Of a stretch of DNA of 7,479 bases, positions 1 through 5,040 are shown piece by piece. The position numbers were made by a program, and so were the translations under genes. Every line of letters begins with the position of its first letter. Within the stretch, counting starts at the first letter, position 1. The notes under the pieces are model-generated. The model saw only the letters and a list, made by a program, of their open reading frames with translations, was not told where the DNA came from and searched no databases. The DNA is from Sphingomonas sp. (lineage in GTDB: Bacteria > Pseudomonadota > Alphaproteobacteria > Sphingomonadales > Sphingomonadaceae): contig JAFBAM010000015.1 of the NCBI GenBank assembly GCA_019247755.1, positions 1-7,479 of the forward strand, written 5' to 3'.

Positions 1-147
1 GACGATCTCGGCGCGGACAGCCTCGACATCGTCGAGCTGGTCATGGCCTTCGAGGAGGAGTTCGGCGTGGAAATCCCGGACGACGCCGCAGAGAAGATCA
101 CGACGGTTCGTGACGCGATCGACTATATCGACCAGAACAAAGGCTGA
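1..147 (+). CDS. acpP: Acyl carrier protein, 3' part (5' end outside window)
   Basis: The first 48 codons of the window, in frame 1 and ending in TGA, encode the C-terminal part of a fatty-acid acyl carrier protein. Visible residues 4-10 are GADSLDI. The Ser of the DSL motif (visible residue 7) is the site where the phosphopantetheine arm is attached. It is followed by the acidic recognition helix (IVELVMAFEEEFGVEIPDDA) and the final helix ending in DYIDQNKG. A complete bacterial ACP has about 78 residues, so roughly 30 N-terminal residues lie to the left of the window. AcpP is cytoplasmic and carries growing acyl chains between fatty-acid synthase enzymes, including FabF, encoded next. The strong acidity and the DSLDIVEL block leave little doubt about the family. 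The choice of acpP over a specialised ACP rests on the adjacent fabF. Confidence 0.95.
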   Translation, partial: DDLGADSLDIVELVMAFEEEFGVEIPDDAAEKITTVRDAIDYIDQNKG

Positions 148-190
148 TCGGGTCGGCTGACCTGCCGCCCCCAGCGCCGAAAGGCGGCAC

Positions 191-229
191 GAACGGCTTC
201 CCGAACCCTATCGGGAGGCCGTTTGTTTT
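191..229 (+). terminator. Intrinsic terminator after acpP
   Basis: An 11-bp stem, ACGGCTTCCCG (193-203) with CGGGAGGCCGT (212-222), has one T-G wobble and an 8-nt loop. A further A-T pair is possible at 192/223. The T-rich run TTTGTTTT (222-229) follows directly. It begins about 45 bp after the acpP stop and ends about 22 bp before the fabF start, so it probably ends most acpP transcripts and lets through a smaller share into fabF. This fits the much higher demand for ACP than for the condensing enzyme, but no expression data are available here. Confidence 0.8.
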
Positions 230-251
230 GAAGGGCTATGACGGAGTTTGA

Positions 252-1511
252 ATGATGCGCCGTGTCGTCGTCACCGGTCTTGGGCTCGTCACCCCGCTGG
301 GCGGGGATGTCGAGACGACCTGGCAAAATTTGATCGCAGGGAAGAGCGGAATTGCCGCGATTACCCGCTTCGACACCAGCGACCAGAAAGCGAAGATCGC
401 TGGTGAAGTGAAGCCCAAGGATCATCCGTGGGGCTTCGATCCCGACAAGCGGGTCGACCACAAGGTTCAACGCCAGGTCGATCCGTTCATCGTTTATGCA
501 CTCGATGCGGCCGGCCAGGCGCTAGAGGATGCCGGCCTCGCCGACATGGATGACGATCTAAAGGAGCGCACCGGAGTTTCGATTGGTTCGGGCATCGGTG
601 GTTTGCCGGGCATAGAGAGCGAGTCCCTGGTGCTCGCGGAGAAGGGTCCCGGACGTGTCAGCCCGCACTTCGTTCACGGCCGACTGATTAACCTGACGTC
701 CGGCCAGGTCTCGATCAAATATGGCCTGATGGGGCCGAACCATTCGGTCGTGACCGCCTGCTCGACGGGCGCCCACTCGATCGGCGACGCGGCGCGCATG
801 ATCAAGGACGGCGATGCCGACATCATGCTTGCCGGCGGTGCGGAGAGCACGATCAATCCGCTGGGCGTTGCGGGATTCGCCCAAGCGCGCGCGCTCAACA
901 TGAGCTTCAACGACCGGCCAGAGCAGGCCAGCCGGCCATATGACAAGGCCAGGGACGGGTTCGTCATGGGCGAGGGGGCCGGCGTCGTCGTGCTCGAAGA
1001 ATATGAGCATGCGAAGAACCGCGGTGCCAAGATCTATGCCGAGATCGCAGGCTACGGCCTTTCAGGCGACGCCTACCATGTGACTGCGCCGCACCCTGAG
1101 GGGAAGGGCGCTGAGCTCGCCATGAAGATGGCGCTGCGGAAGGCAGGGCTGCAGCCTGAAGACATCGATTATGTGAATGCGCATGGCACCTCGACAATGG
1201 CCGACACGATCGAACTTGCCGCCGTGAAAAGGGTCCTTGGCGATGACCTTCATGGTGCATCGATGAGCAGCACTAAGTCGGCAATCGGGCACCTGCTTGG
1301 TGGCGCTGGCGCAGTCGAGGCGATCTTCTGCATCCTTGCTATCCGCGATCAGATCGTGCCGCCGACGTTGAATCTCGACGATCCCGACGAGGGGACAGAG
1401 GCCGTCGATCTGGTTCCTCACAAGGCGAAGAAGCGCCGGGTCCGGGCTGCCCTGAACAACAGCTTCGGATTCGGCGGCACCAACGCCTCGCTCGTCATGA
1501 AGGCGGTGTGA
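252..1511 (+). CDS. fabF: 3-oxoacyl-[acyl-carrier-protein] synthase II (KAS II)
   Basis: FabF condenses malonyl-ACP with an acyl-ACP in the cytoplasm, releasing CO2 and lengthening the chain by two carbons. The 419-residue length is normal for the family. The thiolase fold shows its active-site set: nucleophile Cys170 in VVTACSTGAHS, His311 in NAHGTST, Lys342 and His347 in KSAIGHLLGGAGA, and the glycine-rich C-terminal block NNSFGFGGTNAS. Two adjacent ATG codons (252 and 255) both lie at usable distances from GGAG at 243-246. Starting at 255 gives the more usual MRRVVVTGLG. The residue after NAHGTST is Met rather than the common Pro, which I believe is frequent in sphingomonads. The gene follows acpP after a terminator, and its TGA overlaps the GTG start of mltG, so FabF and MltG are probably co-translated. 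Confidence 0.97.
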   Translation: MMRRVVVTGLGLVTPLGGDVETTWQNLIAGKSGIAAITRFDTSDQKAKIAGEVKPKDHPWGFDPDKRVDHKVQRQVDPFIVYALDAAGQALEDAGLADMDDDLKERTGVSIGSGIGGLPGIESESLVLAEKGPGRVSPHFVHGRLINLTSGQVSIKYGLMGPNHSVVTACSTGAHSIGDAARMIKDGDADIMLAGGAESTINPLGVAGFAQARALNMSFNDRPEQASRPYDKARDGFVMGEGAGVVVLEEYEHAKNRGAKIYAEIAGYGLSGDAYHVTAPHPEGKGAELAMKMALRKAGLQPEDIDYVNAHGTSTMADTIELAAVKRVLGDDLHGASMSSTKSAIGHLLGGAGAVEAIFCILAIRDQIVPPTLNLDDPDEGTEAVDLVPHKAKKRRVRAALNNSFGFGGTNASLVMKAV

Positions 1512-2470
1512 GGCGGCTTCTGATCGTCGCGGCGAGCCTGGTTCTCGCCGCGCTTGTCGGAATTTATTTCTTGTGGTGGGGACCGGGGCCGAAAGCCGGT
1601 CCGCAGACGATCACCGTCCAGGAAGGCTCAAGCCTCGGTACGGTCGCCCGTAAGCTCGAGAAGGCGGGCGCCATCCCCGGAACCGCGAGCACTTATTATG
1701 CGATGGCGCGGATCTTCGGCTCGCACGACCCCATTCAGGCCGGTGAGTTCGAAATTCCGAGGGGCATGGGTGGCGCGGCAATTCTCGACCTGTTGCAGCA
1801 TGGGCGGCCAGTCCAGCGGTTGATAACCGTCACTGAGGGCATGCCGTCGATCATCGTCAGCGAAAAGATTCAGGCGAACCCCTATCTTACCGGTGTCGCC
1901 CCTTTCATCGCCGAGGGGTCGGTGCTGCCCGACAGCTATGGCTACCAACGCGGCGAAGCGCGTTCGGTGCTGGTGGTGCGCATGCAGCAGGCGATGTCCA
2001 AGGCGATTGCATCACTTTGGCCGAAGCGGAGCAGCGACTGTCCTGTTACGACACCCGAGGAGGCCGTAACGCTGGCCTCGATCGTCGAAAAGGAGACCGG
2101 CAAGGCGAGCGAACGGCCAATGATTGCAGGCGTTTATTGCAACCGTTTGCGGATTGGGATGAAGCTGGATGCGGACCCGACCGTTATCTACCCGGTGACC
2201 AAGGGGAAACCGCTAGGCCGCCGGATCCTTAAGTCGGAGCTGAATGCCGTGAACGGCTACAACACGTACCGAAAGCCGGGACTTCCCGAAGGGCCCATCG
2301 CCAATCCTGGAAGGGCAAGCATCGAAGCCGTGCTGCACCCGGCCACCACCAAGGCGCTCTATTTCGTCGCTGACGGCACAGGCGGACACGTATTCGCCGA
2401 TACGCTCGCCGAACATGAGGCCAATGTCGCCAAATGGTATGCAATAAGGCGTCAGCGAGGACAAATGTGA
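1508..2470 (+). CDS. mltG: Endolytic murein transglycosylase MltG
   Basis: MltG (YceG-like family) is an inner-membrane lytic transglycosylase. It cuts nascent peptidoglycan strands and is thought to set their length by terminating polymerisation. The 320-residue protein begins with a short basic stretch and one membrane helix (about residues 4-24), placing the rest in the periplasm. Residues 35-108 resemble the LysM-like part. The catalytic domain carries ASIVEKETG with the expected catalytic Glu194 (equivalent to Glu218 of the E. coli enzyme), then LDADPTVIY (220-228), YNTYRKPGLPEGPIANPG (251-268) and LYFVADGTGGHVF (284-296), all hallmarks of the family. The start is GTG at 1508 in a GTGA overlap with the fabF stop. 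No other in-frame start would keep the membrane helix. The fabF-mltG pairing is common in alphaproteobacteria. The stop codon in turn overlaps the next gene. Confidence 0.96.
   Translation: MRRLLIVAASLVLAALVGIYFLWWGPGPKAGPQTITVQEGSSLGTVARKLEKAGAIPGTASTYYAMARIFGSHDPIQAGEFEIPRGMGGAAILDLLQHGRPVQRLITVTEGMPSIIVSEKIQANPYLTGVAPFIAEGSVLPDSYGYQRGEARSVLVVRMQQAMSKAIASLWPKRSSDCPVTTPEEAVTLASIVEKETGKASERPMIAGVYCNRLRIGMKLDADPTVIYPVTKGKPLGRRILKSELNAVNGYNTYRKPGLPEGPIANPGRASIEAVLHPATTKALYFVADGTGGHVFADTLAEHEANVAKWYAIRRQRGQM
2457..2461 (+). promoter_or_regulatory. Ribosome binding site deciding the GTG start at 2467
   Basis: GAGGA at 2457-2461 lies inside the last codons of mltG, 5 nt before GTG at 2467. This spacing, and the same GTGA overlap seen at the fabF-mltG junction, favour 2467 over the in-frame ATG codons at 2434 (deep inside mltG), 2497 and 2503. 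Confidence 0.65.
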
Positions 2471-2796
2471 GGAACCGGGGAATTGGGCGCGCCCGGATGT
2501 TCATGGGCACGCTGCTTCTGTTCGCCGCAATCATTGCGTGGGGGACCACCCTTATGATGAGCCCGCATGGCCAATCGGTCGCGCCCGGAACCGAGCACGT
2601 GCGGACGAGCGTCGTCGTGTTTCTCCGTAACAGCGCGATCGGCAACCTCGTCCTGAGCGCGCTCGCCGGCTGGTTGCTGTTCCCCGTACGACGGCCGCGA
2701 GCGCCAAGGCGAGACTGGGCGATCATCGGGATAATTGGCGTGATCGCGCTGACCAGCCTTTATCAGCTGATCTGGCTGCGCTCAGTCGTTCACTGA
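2467..2796 (+). CDS. Small three-helix membrane protein of unknown function
   Basis: I do not recognise this family. From the GTG at 2467 the protein has 109 residues. A basic N-terminus (RNRGIGRAR) precedes a first hydrophobic helix (about 11-31). A polar stretch (32-56, SPHGQSVAPGTEHVR) follows, then a second helix (about 57-73), a strongly basic loop RRPRAPRR (75-82), and a third helix (about 84-104) before a short tail. The positive-inside rule gives a cytoplasmic N-terminus, a periplasmic first loop and a cytoplasmic basic loop. There is no signal peptidase site, cysteine or catalytic motif. It is translationally coupled to mltG through a GTGA overlap, so a role in the cell envelope is a reasonable guess from context only. 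Its TGA overlaps the 3' end of the convergent SH3 gene by 7 bp. Confidence 0.75.
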   Translation: MRNRGIGRARMFMGTLLLFAAIIAWGTTLMMSPHGQSVAPGTEHVRTSVVVFLRNSAIGNLVLSALAGWLLFPVRRPRAPRRDWAIIGIIGVIALTSLYQLIWLRSVVH

Positions 2797-3161
2797 GGCG
2801 TTAGCGCCTCGCTTCTGACAAAGCCGACGCGCCGTTCGCTACCCGCATAGCCCCAGGCCCAGCCGAGGCTATCGTCGAGCAGCTCGAACGGCTCTCCAAT
2901 ATTGAGGTCGCGTATGGCGGGCGCGGCGTCCGACGGCTCACCGCGAAGGACCGCGGCGGTTCCAACGGCGCGCCCTAACGGTTCGGCATAATGAGAAGCG
3001 ATCACGCGGCCGGCCAGCGCAACGTCCGCGAGATCCTTGCGATAGGCATTGTATTGTGGGTCCGGCGGGTTCGAAGGGCCGGAAAGAGAAAACTCTTCAG
3101 CGCTGGTGGGCGTAGGCCGGGGCTTGGCCGATGACCGGGCGGTGGCCCGCGGAGGTTCCAT
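2790..3161 (-). CDS. SH3-domain protein resembling the N-terminus of a C40 (NlpC/P60) peptidase, catalytic domain missing
   Basis: The conserved part is residues 40-120 of a 123-residue product: YRKDLADVALAGRV, then HYAEPLGRA, and an SH3-like barrel with NIGEPFELLDDSLGWAWGY and RVGFVRSEAL. This matches, from memory, the first SH3 domain of cell-wall C40 peptidases found beside MarR and leucyl-aminopeptidase genes in sphingomonads. Those proteins continue into a second SH3 unit and an NlpC/P60 Cys-His catalytic domain. Here the protein stops three residues after SEAL, and the sequence beyond codes for the convergent membrane protein, so the catalytic half has been lost rather than frameshifted. 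The start is uncertain: ATG at 3161 and TTG at 3194 are the only usual starts before the conserved block, and both lie inside the MarR gene. Residues 1-39 are Pro/Ser-rich and may be partly spurious. It may be a functional wall-binding remnant or a decaying gene. Confidence 0.6.
   Translation of the reverse strand: MEPPRATARSSAKPRPTPTSAEEFSLSGPSNPPDPQYNAYRKDLADVALAGRVIASHYAEPLGRAVGTAAVLRGEPSDAAPAIRDLNIGEPFELLDDSLGWAWGYAGSERRVGFVRSEALTPQ
2795..2810. other. Short hairpin at the convergent gene ends
   Basis: GAGGCG (2795-2800) and CGCCTC (2805-2810) form a perfect 6-bp GC-rich stem with a TTAG loop, at the point where the + strand membrane-protein gene and the - strand SH3 gene meet tail-to-tail. 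It could weakly stop transcription from both sides, but there is no T-run on either strand. On the - strand the hairpin lies within the last codons of the SH3 gene. Confidence 0.3.
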
Positions 3162-3477
3162 CGCTCTCGCGGAGGTTGCGTTTGAACCCTTCAAGAAAAT
3201 CCGTCCCGCTAGTGGTGCGGACCACGAACACGTTACGCCGGTCGTCCTGGTCCCTCTCGCGCCGCAGATAGCCGAGCGCGCCCAGCGTGTTCAAGGCACG
3301 AGTGACGACCGGTTTCGAGACCCCAAGGACCCGCGCAAGCCCGCGGACCGTATGAGGTCCCGGCGTCAGATAAACCAGCATCAACAACGCCATCTGCCGG
3401 TTGGTGAGATCAGGCTCACCCGAACGGACATAGGCGATTAGCGCTTTCATCCAGCCGGTAAGCGATACCTCGCCCAT
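3097..3477 (-). CDS. MarR-type winged-helix transcriptional regulator
   Basis: This is a 126-residue DNA-binding protein. Residues 24-65 hold LTNRQMALLMLVYLTPGPHTVRG-type helices leading into a helix-turn-helix (about 43-65, with VSKPVVTRALNTL as the recognition helix). The wing follows at 72-88 with the family's typical D-x-D-R-R pattern (RDQDDRRNVFVVRT). Such proteins bind palindromic operators as dimers and often repress themselves. At 126 residues it is slightly short, and the last 22 residues (SDGTSAGHRP onward) look unstructured and overlap the start of the SH3 gene out of frame. The ATG at 3477 is preceded by GGAG about 10 nt upstream, which is long spacing. It lies between the aminopeptidase (112 bp upstream) and the SH3 gene. 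The ligand and target genes cannot be told from sequence. Confidence 0.85.
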   Translation of the reverse strand: MGEVSLTGWMKALIAYVRSGEPDLTNRQMALLMLVYLTPGPHTVRGLARVLGVSKPVVTRALNTLGALGYLRRERDQDDRRNVFVVRTTSGTDFLEGFKRNLRESDGTSAGHRPVIGQAPAYAHQR

Positions 3478-3478
3478 A

Positions 3479-3534
3479 GCTGTCTTACTCCATTCCGTGC
3501 CGCGTTAGCTCGGCAAGTAAACCGGCAAGACAGC
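3479..3534 (-). promoter_or_regulatory. Inverted repeat in the leader of the MarR-type gene
   Basis: An 8-bp perfect inverted repeat, GCTGTCTT (3479-3486) and AAGACAGC (3527-3534), flanks a 40-nt spacer immediately upstream of the regulator's ATG. The left arm touches the start codon and the right arm lies about 50 bp out. A 7-bp direct repeat CGGCAAG occurs at 3511-3517 and 3523-3529, overlapping the right arm. Such repeats could be operator half-sites for autoregulation, but each arm alone is not palindromic, so this is a suggestion only. No convincing -35/-10 pair was found in the 112-bp gap. Confidence 0.3.
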
Positions 3535-3589
3535 GAATTGTTGCAGCGGCGTGACCTCAATATTTCCCGTTTTTCGGCCAGTTACAGTT

Positions 3590-4987
3590 TCAAGCGTGTA
3601 AATAACGGTCCTTCAGCAAGCCGAAAATCGCCCGCAGTCCCAGCGCTTCACCCCCCTTTGGACGGCCGGGCTTGGCCGCGTCACGCCAGGCGTAGGTGTC
3701 CAGATGGGCCCACGCGATGTCATCGGGAACGAAGCGCTTCAGGAACACAGCGGCGACGATGCAGCCGGCCATTGGGCTGTTTGCGGAATTGGCCATGTCG
3801 GCGATGTCGCTTTTCAGCATCTCGTCATAGGGCTCCCAGAGTGGCATCCGCCACAGCGGGTCGTCGGCCTCGCCGGAAGCGTGCAACGCGGCTGTGGCCA
3901 GATCATCTTGGCTCGAAAAAAAGGCAGGCAGGTCGGGACCAAGCGCAACGCGCGCTGCACCAGTCAGAGTCGCGAAATCGATGATCAGCTCAGGCTTGGC
4001 CTCGGCGGCCTTGGTGAGCGCGTCGGCGAGGATCAGCCGCCCTTCTGCGTCGGTATTGTCGATTTCGACAAACGTTCCTTTGCGGGACTTCACGATGTCG
4101 CCGGGCCGGTAGGCCGTTGCCGACACTGCGTTTTCGACTGCGGGGATCAGCAGGTGCAGATGCACCGGCAGCTTCTCGCCGATGACCAGCCGCGCGAGTG
4201 CTAGGGCGTGCGCGGCGCCACCCATGTCCTTTTTCATCAGGCGCATGCCGCTGGCAGCCTTGAGGTCGAGCCCGCCGCTATCGAAGCAGACTCCCTTGCC
4301 GACGATCGCGACATGCGGGTCAGTCGGCTTGCCCCATTCGAGCTCGATCAATCGCGGGGCTCGGGCATCCGATGCCGCGCCGCCGACTGCAGCAATGAGC
4401 GGATAGCCCTCGGCGAGCTCCTTGCCGTCCGTCACACGTACTTGGGCGCCCGTCTCCGAGGCCAGGTCGCGCGTTGCTTTCTCGAGTGCGGCGGGGCCGA
4501 GGTCGGCCGCAGGGGTATTGACGAGGTCGCGGACGAGGGCGGTCGCCTCGGCCAGGCGGACCGTCGGGTCGATCTTCGCCGCTTCGCCACTGACGAGCAC
4601 ACGGTTGCCGCGTTCCGGCTCGTCCTTCGTCGAACGATAATCGTCGAACCTGTGCTGGCCGAGCAGCCAGCCGAGCATCGCAATGCCGGGCTCGCCCTCG
4701 GCGAGCTTGTAGGTTCCCTCGGGAAGCGTCTCCGCCAGCTTGGCAAGGCACCAGGGCGACAACTCGGCGGCGTTCTTGACGACGCTCACCACCTCGAATT
4801 CGCCGCCGCGCGGCAGCAGCGCATGAGCAAACCCGGTCTTCCCGTCGAAATGCATCGCACCGAGCAACGCGCGATCCTCCGCCGGCCGCTTCTTCAGCCA
4901 GCCTTCGAAGCTCTTCTTGTCGACGAGATGGATGATGCGGGCGTCCTGCCCACGGTCGGCGACGAGGAGCGCGGCGAAGTCAGTCAT
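3590..4987 (-). CDS. M17 leucyl-aminopeptidase-family protein
   Basis: This cytoplasmic metallopeptidase removes N-terminal residues from peptides, using two metal ions. The 465 residues split into a variable N-terminal domain (about 1-140) and the M17 catalytic domain (about 145-460). The metal-binding and catalytic set is intact: Lys231 and Asp236 in GKGVCFDSGGLDLK, Asp254 in KKDMGGAAHAL, and Asp313, Glu315 and Arg317 in NTDAEGRLILADAL. The block DFATLTGAARVALG (337-350) and the C-terminal block SPMAGCIVAAVFLKRFV (404-420) are also typical. The ATG at 4987 gives the expected N-terminus, although the preceding GCGCGG is a poor ribosome site. It sits 53 bp downstream of the protease stop, across a strong hairpin, and 112 bp upstream of the MarR gene. 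The exact subfamily (PepA, PepB or other) is not settled, so no symbol is given. Confidence 0.95.
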   Translation of the reverse strand: MTDFAALLVADRGQDARIIHLVDKKSFEGWLKKRPAEDRALLGAMHFDGKTGFAHALLPRGGEFEVVSVVKNAAELSPWCLAKLAETLPEGTYKLAEGEPGIAMLGWLLGQHRFDDYRSTKDEPERGNRVLVSGEAAKIDPTVRLAEATALVRDLVNTPAADLGPAALEKATRDLASETGAQVRVTDGKELAEGYPLIAAVGGAASDARAPRLIELEWGKPTDPHVAIVGKGVCFDSGGLDLKAASGMRLMKKDMGGAAHALALARLVIGEKLPVHLHLLIPAVENAVSATAYRPGDIVKSRKGTFVEIDNTDAEGRLILADALTKAAEAKPELIIDFATLTGAARVALGPDLPAFFSSQDDLATAALHASGEADDPLWRMPLWEPYDEMLKSDIADMANSANSPMAGCIVAAVFLKRFVPDDIAWAHLDTYAWRDAAKPGRPKGGEALGLRAIFGLLKDRYLHA

Positions 4988-4998
4988 CCGCGCGGCTC

Positions 4999-5035
4999 TA
5001 GAGCCCGCACGCGGCGAGTGCCAGTGCGGGCTCTG
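4999..5035 (-). terminator. Strong hairpin after the protease gene, lacking a U-tract
   Basis: AGAGCCCGCAC (5000-5010) and GTGCGGGCTCT (5024-5034) form a perfect 11-bp GC-rich stem with a 13-nt loop, plus a possible T-G pair at 4999/5035. On the - strand it begins about 6 nt after the protease TAA, where a terminator is expected. The sequence after the stem (TAGAGCCGCG) has no T-run, so it would be a weak intrinsic terminator or a 3'-end stabiliser. It shares bases with the 12-bp palindrome GGCTCTAGAGCC (4994-5005), so the two structures exclude each other. The aminopeptidase ATG follows directly. Confidence 0.5.
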
Positions 5036-5040
5036 AACAG

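Noticed and set aside
238..255. A five-codon leader frame (MTEFE) overlapping the fabF start
   Set aside because: Too short to tell from chance. The GGAG it contains is explained as the fabF ribosome site.
2229..2726. A 165-codon - strand frame that might have held the missing NlpC/P60 domain
   Set aside because: Its translation has no NlpC/P60 motif, is Arg-rich, and lies opposite the 3' end of mltG and the coupled membrane-protein gene.
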